64,000 nt of DNA, taken from contig JAKOXH010000010.1 of NCBI GenBank assembly GCA_029781135.1, positions 27,022-91,021 of the forward strand, in the 5' to 3' direction. The notes below the pieces were generated by a model, which did no database searches, had not been told where the DNA came from, and saw only the letters and a list, made by a program, of their open reading frames with translations. The position numbers were made by a program, and so were the translations under genes. The stretch comes from Planctomycetota bacterium. GTDB taxonomy: Bacteria; Planctomycetota; Planctomycetia; Pirellulales; Lacipirellulaceae. Positions 55,238 to 64,000 of this stretch are shown here, one piece after another; within the stretch, counting starts at the first letter, position 1; every line of letters starts with the position of its first letter.

Positions 55238-55290
55238 CGTAGAGACAGGCGACTCGCCTGTCTCCGATTTCGACAGGCCACTGGCCTGTT
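55238..55290. repeat. GACAGGCGACTCGCCTGTC hairpin before secA
   Basis: GACAGGCGACTCGCCTGTC is palindromic, and GACAGGCCACTGGCCTGTTC follows. It lies about 65-115 bases before the secA start and resembles 53121-53176. Confidence 0.6.
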
Positions 55291-55343
55291 CCCACTCGTC
55301 GCTTGCACCTTGGCCAGCGAAATCCTTCCGGCGCAGCCCCGCC

Positions 55344-55349
55344 TACAAT
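55344..55349 (+). promoter_or_regulatory. -10 element adjoining the secA start codon
   Basis: TACAAT at 55344-55349 is followed by five bases and the secA ATG. There is no Shine-Dalgarno, suggesting a leaderless mRNA if it is used. Confidence 0.45.
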
Positions 55350-55354
55350 TACTC

Positions 55355-59074
<3,720 letters not shown>

Positions 59075-59087
59075 AAATGTCGCCCCA

Positions 59088-59160
59088 TTAGCGTCGGCGG
59101 CCACGCCGAATTTACCACCAACAACCACAACCTCTTACGTCGGCCCCCACGCCGAATTCA
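59088..59160. repeat. TTAGCGTCGGCGGCCACGCC repeat after secA
   Basis: ATTAGCGTCGGCGGCCACGC..CGAATTTACC (59088-59116) and a second direct unit CTTACGTCGGCCCCCACGCC..GAATTC (59134-59160) follow the secA stop. Confidence 0.62.
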
Positions 59161-59224
59161 TTTCCCACATGCAATACGCGTCGCATGCCGAGAACGTTTC
59201 GATCTCCGCTTTGGAGGGTTCCCA

Positions 59225-59524
59225 ATGAACTTCTTCACACTGATGAAACGGCCGAGCGCCTTTCTTCCGGTCGCCATGTCGTTGGTCGTGCTTGCCGTGC
59301 TGCTGGGCACCATGGTTAGGTATGGCGGTGATATTCCTCGCGAGCCCGACGAAGGGACCGAGGCCCATATCTTTCAATTGCTCATGGCCGCTCAAGTGCC
59401 AATCGTGCTTTTCTTTACGTTGAAGTGGCTACCACAATTTCCCAAACAAGGGTTCTCCGTTTTGGCAATTCAAGCCGCCGCCTATCTCGCGGCGCTAGCG
59501 CCCGTGTTCATCCTCGGCCTATAG
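59225..59524 (+). CDS. Small membrane protein of unknown function
   Basis: This 99-residue protein has an ATG after GGAGGG. Three hydrophobic segments lie at about 12-32, 49-66 and 79-98 (VLAIQAAAYLAALAPVFILG). There is no signal peptide. It may be co-transcribed with waaA, whose start is 29 bases downstream. No family is recognised. Confidence 0.65.
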   Translation: MNFFTLMKRPSAFLPVAMSLVVLAVLLGTMVRYGGDIPREPDEGTEAHIFQLLMAAQVPIVLFFTLKWLPQFPKQGFSVLAIQAAAYLAALAPVFILGL

Positions 59525-59553
59525 GTTCAAAACACTTGGGAAAGGACTCCCGC

Positions 59554-60936
59554 GTGGCTCGACTCATCTCTTGGCTGCTGAACGTCATCTACCTGGCGAT
59601 CCTGGTCGTTGCCTCGCCGCTGATCGTCTGGCAAGCCGTCCGCACGGGTAAGTACCGTGAAGGCTTCCGCGCGAAGTTCCTGGGATGGGTCCCCACGCGC
59701 GACGGCAACGCGCCCTGCATCTGGGTCCATGCCGTGAGCGTCGGCGAAGTGAATCTCATGGCCACGCTGATTCGCGAGCTAAGGACCGCCCACGCCGATT
59801 GGCAATTCGTCGTCTCGACCACCAGCCGCACCGGCTACGAACTGGCGCGCAAGAAATACGCCGACCTCACCGTCTTCTATTGCCCGCTCGATTTCAGTTG
59901 GGCCGTTCGCACCGCCCTGCGGCGCATCCGGCCGACAATGCTTGTACTAGCGGAACTCGAACTTTGGCCAAACCTAATCATGGCCACCAAACAATACGGC
60001 GCTCGTGTAGCGATTGTGAACGGCCGCCTCAGCGATCACAGCTTCCCTGGTTATCGCCGCATTCGACCGTTCATTTCGCGCCTGCTGCGGCAGGTCGATC
60101 TCATCGCCGCGCAAAATGACGAATCCGCCCAGCGATTTCTGGCTCTCGGCGCGCCGTCTGGCCGCGTCCACGTCACCGGCTCACTCAAATACGACGGCGC
60201 CCAAACCGACCGCCAGAACCCGCGCACCCAATCGCTCCGCGCACTGGCCGGCATCGCGGACGACGACATCGTTTTCCTCGCCGGCAGCACGCAAGAGCCT
60301 GAAGAGCAAATTGCCATCGATATTTTCCGTCGCCTCGCGCCCGAACACCCACGCTTACGATTGGTCCTCGTCCCCCGTCACCCCGAACGCTTCGACGCCG
60401 TGGCCCAGCTACTCGATGCCTCACACCTCCCCTGGCAACGCCGCTCGCAACTCGACCCCGCTCCGCGCTCCGCTACCGCGTCGCGGCTAAACATTCCCAA
60501 TTCCCCACTCCCCATTCCCCATTCGCTCCTCGCTCCTCGTTCCTCGCTTCTCGTCGACACCGTCGGCGAACTCGGCGCCTGGTGGGGCACGGCCCACATC
60601 GCCTTCGTCGGCGGCAGCTTCGGCAGCCGCGGCGGCCAGAACATGATCGAACCCGCAGCCTACGGTGCCGCCGTTTCCTTCGGCCCCAACACGTGGAACT
60701 TCCGCGACATCGTCGCCACGCTCCTCGCCGCCGACGCCGCCGTCGTCGTGAACGATACCGCCACCCTCGAAGCATTCGTCCGCCGCTGCCTCGACGACCC
60801 CACCTTCGCCGAGCAACTCGGCACCCGCGCCCAGCTACTCGTCCGCACCCAACTCGGTGCCACGGCCCGCACCATCGATCTGCTCGATCAAACACTCAAC
60901 AACCGGTCGTCCTACATTCACCGCGAAGCGGCATAG
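59554..60936 (+). CDS. waaA: 3-deoxy-D-manno-octulosonic acid transferase with an in-frame repeat insertion
   Basis: This 460-residue membrane-anchored enzyme transfers Kdo to lipid IVA. It has an N-terminal anchor (LLNVIYLAILVVASPLIVW), the donor-acceptor motifs HAVSVGEV, AELELWPN and LAGSTQEPEE, then FVGGSFGSRGGQNMIEPAA. Residues about 302-333 (from PRSATASRLNI to LLAPRSSLL) correspond to a dispersed repeat (60459-60553) absent from usual family members; it keeps the frame. The start is the GTG at 59554 after AAAGGA. LPS is thus implied. Confidence 0.92.
   Translation: MARLISWLLNVIYLAILVVASPLIVWQAVRTGKYREGFRAKFLGWVPTRDGNAPCIWVHAVSVGEVNLMATLIRELRTAHADWQFVVSTTSRTGYELARKKYADLTVFYCPLDFSWAVRTALRRIRPTMLVLAELELWPNLIMATKQYGARVAIVNGRLSDHSFPGYRRIRPFISRLLRQVDLIAAQNDESAQRFLALGAPSGRVHVTGSLKYDGAQTDRQNPRTQSLRALAGIADDDIVFLAGSTQEPEEQIAIDIFRRLAPEHPRLRLVLVPRHPERFDAVAQLLDASHLPWQRRSQLDPAPRSATASRLNIPNSPLPIPHSLLAPRSSLLVDTVGELGAWWGTAHIAFVGGSFGSRGGQNMIEPAAYGAAVSFGPNTWNFRDIVATLLAADAAVVVNDTATLEAFVRRCLDDPTFAEQLGTRAQLLVRTQLGATARTIDLLDQTLNNRSSYIHREAA
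60459..60553 (+). repeat. Intergenic-type repeat inside waaA
   Basis: CGCGCTCCGCTACCGCGTCG..CGGCTAAACATTCCCAATTC leads into runs of CCCCATTC, GCTCCTC. The same order occurs at 61016-61115 outside any gene. The inserted stretch is a multiple of three and lacks stops in the waaA frame. Confidence 0.78.
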
Positions 60937-60945
60937 GCCCACCGT

Positions 60946-61120
60946 TTAGCCGCGACGCGAAGGCTCGGCGCAGCGGAGCGCGAAAACGGCCGCGTGCTCG
61001 AACAGAATCGGTTACGCGCTCCGCTCCGCCTCGCGGCCAAACATTCCCCATTCCCAATTCCCCACTCTCCACTCCAATTCCCAATTCCCCACTCGCTCCT
61101 CGCTCCTCGCCACTCGCGCC
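60946..61120. repeat. GCCGCGACGCGAAGGCTC arms with CCCCATTCC low-complexity tail
   Basis: The left arm TTTAGCCGCGACGCGAAGG..CAGCGGAGCGCG (60946-60985) is inverted relative to CGCGCTCCGCTCCGCCTCGC..GGCCAAAC (61016-61043). The tail of TTCCCAATTCCCCACTCC and GCTCCTCGCTCCTCG units runs to about 61115, just before the ABC ATPase -10. Confidence 0.75.
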
Positions 61121-61122
61121 TC

Positions 61123-61128
61123 TATAAT
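61123..61128 (+). promoter_or_regulatory. -10 element before the ABC ATPase gene
   Basis: TATAAT at 61123-61128 is nine bases before the ATG. No Shine-Dalgarno lies between them. A leaderless or very short leader is implied. Confidence 0.5.
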
Positions 61129-61137
61129 GACGGTCCT

Positions 61138-62124
61138 ATGCCTGTCATCGAAATCCGCGGCCTCGAAAAGTCGTATCGCGTTTACCAGAAGAAAGAAGGC
61201 CTGCGGGCCGCGCTGGGCGGGCTGTTCCACCGCGAGTATCGCGAAGTGCAAGCCGTCCGCGGTATCGATCTCAACGTGGACCAGGGCGAATTCGTCGCCT
61301 TCCTCGGCCCCAACGGCGCTGGCAAGACCACCACGCTGAAACTACTCTCCGGCGTCATCAACCCCACTGGCGGCACGGCCCACGTCCTCGGCTACGTTCC
61401 CTGGGAACGCGACAACGCCTACCGCCGCCGGTTCGCCCTCGTGATGGGCCAAAAAAACCAGCTCTGGTGGGACCTGCCCGCCGCCGAATCGTTCCGCCTG
61501 CACCAACAAATCTATCGCATCGACGCCGACCAATACGCTCGCACGCAGGATGAGCTCGTCGACCTGCTCGATGTCCGCCGCCTGCTCAATCAACCGGTCC
61601 GCGAACTATCGCTCGGTGAGCGAATGAAGATGGAACTCATCGCCGCCCTGCTCCACTCGCCCGATGTGCTATTCCTCGACGAGCCGACGATCGGCCTCGA
61701 TGTCATCGCCCAGCACAACATTCAAAAATTCCTCAAGCACTATCAGGAAGTCCGCCGCATCACGATCCTCCTCACGAGCCATTACATGAAAGACGTGGCC
61801 GCCCTCTGCCGCCGCGTCGTCGTCATCAACCATGGCCAAATCGTATACGATGGCTCCCTCAGCGGCATCATCGACCGCTTCAGCAGCCACAAAGTGCTCA
61901 CGCTGCTCTTTACGAACGGCCAACTGCCGAGCGATTTCAGCCGCTACGGCGAAGTGATCGAACTAGCCGAACCTCGCGTGAAACTCCGCGTCGACCGCGA
62001 ACAAATCTCCCAAGTGCTCTCGACGGTGCTCGCCAATCACACGCTCGAAGACGTCAGCGTGGAAGACCCGCCGCTGGAAGAAGTGATTGCGCAGGTGTTC
62101 GCCCAGTCGGCGGAGAAAGTGTAG
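61138..62124 (+). CDS. ABC transporter ATPase (COG4586-like)
   Basis: This 328-residue ATPase has Walker [11 protein letters not shown], the signature [17 protein letters not shown], Walker [14 protein letters not shown] and switch [10 protein letters not shown]. The N-terminal [20 protein letters not shown] and [17 protein letters not shown] are typical of the ATPases that work with the paired DUF990-type permeases, here 30 kb away at 29009 and 30383. It would power an exporter of unknown substrate. The ATG at 61138 was chosen; the longer frame is repeat DNA. Confidence 0.92.
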   Translation: MPVIEIRGLEKSYRVYQKKEGLRAALGGLFHREYREVQAVRGIDLNVDQGEFVAFLGPNGAGKTTTLKLLSGVINPTGGTAHVLGYVPWERDNAYRRRFALVMGQKNQLWWDLPAAESFRLHQQIYRIDADQYARTQDELVDLLDVRRLLNQPVRELSLGERMKMELIAALLHSPDVLFLDEPTIGLDVIAQHNIQKFLKHYQEVRRITILLTSHYMKDVAALCRRVVVINHGQIVYDGSLSGIIDRFSSHKVLTLLFTNGQLPSDFSRYGEVIELAEPRVKLRVDREQISQVLSTVLANHTLEDVSVEDPPLEEVIAQVFAQSAEKV

Positions 62125-62142
62125 GGTGGGCACCGCCCACCA
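62121..62142. repeat. GTAGGGTGGGCACCGCCCACC hairpin at the ATPase stop
   Basis: GTAGGGTGGGCACCGCCCACC is self-complementary at GGTGGGC/GCCCACC. Its TAG is the stop codon of the ABC ATPase. Copies are at 23022 and 42296. Confidence 0.68.
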
Positions 62143-62181
62143 AGAACAGCGTGGAATTCACCAATATACGTGCTGTTCCCA

Positions 62182-62210
62182 TTGTTCGCATTTTGCGAAC
62201 ATGCTACAAT
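62182..62210 (+). promoter_or_regulatory. higBA-2 promoter with perfect operator palindrome
   Basis: TTGTTC (62182-62187) and TACAAT (62205-62210) are 17 bases apart. TGTTCGCA-TTT-TGCGAACA (62183-62201) is a perfect inverted repeat within the promoter. The toxin ATG is seven bases after the -10. Confidence 0.78.
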
Positions 62211-62217
62211 TGAGGGA

Positions 62218-62523
62218 ATGAACGTCATCTGCCGGCAGTCGATTCGCGCCGCTCAACTTGCCAATCCGCGATGCCGCCTTTGGCTTGAGGAATGGTGGAA
62301 AACCGCGAAACGCGAACAGTGGACCAGCCTGCACGACGTTCGGCAGACTTATTTGTCGGCCGATCAAGTCGGCCGATACTTGGTTTTCGACGCCCCCGAA
62401 GGGAAACGCCTGATCGTCGGTGTCCGTTACGCGCGCCCAGAGCCGCCCACTGGCGGCACGTTGTACGTCAAGCATTTTCTTACTCACCGCGAATACGAGC
62501 GCGGTTCGTGGAAGAGGAGCTAG
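62218..62523 (+). CDS. higB: HigB-family toxin, second module
   Basis: This 101-residue protein begins MNVICRQSIRAAQLANPRCR and continues SLHDVRQTYLSADQVGRYLV and LYVKHFLTHREYERGSWK, the typical end of COG4680-type HigB. It is presumably a ribosome-dependent mRNase. It is first in the operon, six bases from the antitoxin gene, and controlled by the palindromic promoter just upstream. Confidence 0.87.
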   Translation: MNVICRQSIRAAQLANPRCRLWLEEWWKTAKREQWTSLHDVRQTYLSADQVGRYLVFDAPEGKRLIVGVRYARPEPPTGGTLYVKHFLTHREYERGSWKRS

Positions 62524-62529
62524 CCTGTC

Positions 62530-62928
62530 ATGGCAACCGCAAGTTATTTCGAATTGTTGTGCCAAGCACAGCCTGAAATCATTAGTGACGACCGCGCGCA
62601 CCAAAGAGCACTGCGAACGGTCGATATGCTGATGAAGAAGTCTCGCCTGACGAAGGCTGAAGGCAAACTTCTCGACTTGCTTGCGAAGCTAGTTGACGAC
62701 TATGAAGAAACGATCTATCCCACGCCGGACGTGCCGCCAGCCCGCATCCTGCGGCATTTGATCGATGCCAAGCAAACAACACAGGCGGAACTTGCCCGGC
62801 AAACTGGAGTATCCCGTTCCACAATCAGCGAAGTCCTGAAAGGCAAACGCTCGATCAGCGTGGAAAACGCCTTTCGGCTCGCCAAGTACTTTCACGTCGA
62901 ACCGACGCTGTTCCTAACGCGACCGTGA
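62530..62928 (+). CDS. higA: HigA-type antitoxin, second module
   Basis: This 132-residue protein has a helical N-terminal part (LLDLLAKLVDDYEETIYP) and a C-terminal XRE HTH (KQTTQAELARQTGVSRSTIS, EVLKGKRSISVENAFRLAKY). It is the likely ligand of the TGTTCGCA palindrome. The domain order matches the other HigA at 53225, but the sequences differ, so the modules are probably separate acquisitions. Confidence 0.88.
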   Translation: MATASYFELLCQAQPEIISDDRAHQRALRTVDMLMKKSRLTKAEGKLLDLLAKLVDDYEETIYPTPDVPPARILRHLIDAKQTTQAELARQTGVSRSTISEVLKGKRSISVENAFRLAKYFHVEPTLFLTRP

Positions 62929-62989
62929 TCCTCAGGCCGCTTCAGAAACTGCCCCGGCAGATACTTGCCCGTTACAGGCCAATTCCTCG

Positions 62990-63694
62990 CTAGGTCGTGC
63001 TTCGGTTTAGACGCTGGCCAAAGAACGAAACAGCCACGGCGCCAAATGCCAAAAGTATAGCCGTCGATGGTTCAGGAACCCACTCAACAATATATGCCAC
63101 CGGGCCGGAATCCGAGCCGGACGGTATATCACGAAGGTCATCCCAATACGGAGTAGACTGGGATGTACTACTCCACACTTGGACGAAATGCAGCTTGTCG
63201 GCATTATCGACGTTGTCGGGTAAATCGACTCCGCCCCAATTCAGGTGCCAATTCGTGTATGTCCAAGGTTCGCCCGTCACCCACGTCCAGCCGCCGGCCG
63301 GCTCGACCGAGTTCGGCATCTGCATGCCGCCAAGCCACGGACCTGTGAAGCTCGTCGCAGGCTGCATTGCACCGTGCCAATACTCGTAGCCAGTTATCAA
63401 TCCGTACACAAACGTGTTCTCATCCAGAGATTGGATCGTGGCTAGATATCCACCACGATCTTGTGCTGCGTTGTTGGCATCGGCCCAACTGATGCTACGG
63501 CCATTGAAAAGAGATATGACGGCTTCGTAGTAATGGTCATTACCACCGCTGGCCACCGTCCATTGCGTCGGAACTGCCGCAGCCGTTCTAACGCCGCCAA
63601 CGACGAGAATCGTCAGAAGAACAAAAAGCTGCGATTTCTGTGTGTGTGTGTGTGTGTGTGCGTGTGTGTTACACCCATCTTCTGCCTCCTTCAT
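62990..63694 (-). CDS. Exported C-type-lectin-like PEP-CTERM protein with a GT/AC tract at the 5' end
   Basis: This 234-residue protein has N-terminal His/Thr alternation (residues 10-18) encoded by a dinucleotide tract, then a signal segment (SQLFVLLTILVVGG, cleavage near TAAA). A C-type lectin-like domain follows (about 45-210: ISWADANNAAQDRGGYLATI, WLGGMQM, EPAGGWTWVTGEPWTYTNWH, NADKLHFVQVW). A PEP-CTERM tail closes it (VEWVPEPSTAILLAFGAVAV, then GQRLNRS). The first ATG (63694) precedes AAGGAGG; a second ATG six bases after it is in another frame. It is probably surface-displayed. Confidence 0.85.
   Translation of the reverse strand: MKEAEDGCNTHAHTHTHTQKSQLFVLLTILVVGGVRTAAAVPTQWTVASGGNDHYYEAVISLFNGRSISWADANNAAQDRGGYLATIQSLDENTFVYGLITGYEYWHGAMQPATSFTGPWLGGMQMPNSVEPAGGWTWVTGEPWTYTNWHLNWGGVDLPDNVDNADKLHFVQVWSSTSQSTPYWDDLRDIPSGSDSGPVAYIVEWVPEPSTAILLAFGAVAVSFFGQRLNRSTT
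63639..63669. repeat. TG dinucleotide microsatellite
   Basis: Eleven TG units at 63639-63660 are followed by CG and about three more TG units. It lies inside the lectin gene between the start codons and the signal-peptide codons. Confidence 0.95.
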
Positions 63695-63794
63695 TTCATT
63701 GAAGCCACGAAACGACCGGAACCAGGAACAACGGCCTCAGAGTGACACCGTACGCCGCAAAAGTCAAGTAATAAAAATGGCGATAACCAAGATT

Positions 63795-63815
63795 ATGCTC
63801 CTAGTGCTTTGTCAC
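63795..63815. mobile_element. Probable left end of the IS630-type element
   Basis: CTAGTGCTTTGTCACATCAG lies at the transposase stop. IS630-family elements insert at TA, and GTGCTTTGTCACATC could be the terminal repeat. The other end is outside the window, so this is only a proposal. Confidence 0.4.
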
Positions 63816-64000
63816 ATCAGGATTTTGGGGTAGACGGATTTTAGCTTGCCGCGTGCGTCGTCGATTTTCATTTGCCAGTCGACGCCGCGTTGGGCGTCGG
63901 TGACGTCGACCGACCAGGCGTGGATTTCTTCGCAGAGTTCTTCAAGTTCGCCCATCCGGCGATTGCGGAGACACTGGCGGGTCATGGAACTCAGTTCGTT
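63812..64000 (-). CDS. C-terminal part of an IS630-family transposase
   Basis: The minus-strand frame is open from the window edge to TGA at 63812-63814 and gives 62 residues: SSMTRQCLRNRRMGELEELC, then WSVDVTDAQRGVDWQMKIDD and ARGKLKSVYPKI. The C-terminal ARGKLKSVYP matches the end of IS630-type DDE transposases. The active-site residues would lie beyond the window. It is partial at its 5' end only because of the window edge. Confidence 0.82.
   Translation of the reverse strand, partial: NELSSMTRQCLRNRRMGELEELCEEIHAWSVDVTDAQRGVDWQMKIDDARGKLKSVYPKILM

Noticed and set aside
54791..55354. N-terminal extension of SecA and of the PhnP-like protein into this gap
   Set aside because: Both extensions read through nested repeats; conserved N-termini begin at 55355 and 54790.

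Overview
This window reads as a piece of a planctomycete chromosome, most likely Pirellulales or a close relative (inference). It is GC-rich, and many predicted proteins resemble planctomycete-restricted families. Two secreted proteins end in PEP-CTERM-type tails, one of them with a dockerin-like GDYN..GIVDAADYVLWR segment. A Kdo transferase implies lipid A/LPS. Most intergenic space consists of imperfect inverted repeats rather than free spacer. No rRNA, tRNA, CRISPR array or prophage was recognised.

Layout. 1-8.7 kb: a partial gene at the left edge, a membrane protein, a Tat-exported protein overlapping an MFS transporter gene, a small Cys-rich protein, a D-2-hydroxyacid dehydrogenase, an RraA-like protein, a PHP-domain protein and a secreted beta-helix-like protein. 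8.8-18.5 kb: a receptor-type Ser/Thr kinase, a VapBC-like pair, a vWA protein, and two large secreted proteins, one a hydrolase-fold protein that has lost its triad. 18.8-26.4 kb: PurB, a BrnT/XRE-like pair, a Fur-family regulator, FlgM, a six-EF-hand protein, IspH and a tandemly duplicated small protein. 26.6-35.2 kb: a prolyl oligopeptidase, two ABC-2 permease genes split by a small DUF4258-like/DUF2283 pair, a PEP-CTERM metalloprotease and enolase. 35.3-43 kb: an exported Gly-rich protein, a lipoprotein, SurE, GuaA, a four-helix-bundle (23S-IVS type) protein, EttA and two small conserved proteins, one a 58-residue Lys-rich protein. 43.3-53 kb: a ClC/CBS chloride transporter, an EfpL/YeiP-type elongation factor, ProC, a SelA homologue lacking the PLP lysine, and a PDZ tail-specific protease. 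53.2-64 kb: a HigBA pair, a PhnP-like hydrolase, an extended SecA, WaaA with an in-frame repeat insertion, the ABC ATPase that probably serves the distant permeases, a second HigBA pair, a C-type-lectin PEP-CTERM protein with a GT microsatellite at its 5' end, and the end of an IS630-type transposase running off the right edge.

How it fits together. The genes are mostly monocistronic or two-gene units with unrelated housekeeping roles: purine synthesis, isoprenoid synthesis, glycolysis, translation, export and LPS. Five toxin-antitoxin or TA-like modules are scattered among them. The most unusual signals are (i) a dinucleotide tract in the lectin gene placed so that slippage would change which start codon reads the exported frame; (ii) two conserved enzyme folds with catalytic residues replaced; (iii) a repeat family whose two copies carry the central loop in opposite orientations; (iv) repeats that have entered coding sequence (waaA, the proC 3' end, possibly the EF-hand gene 5' end) or that abut start codons.
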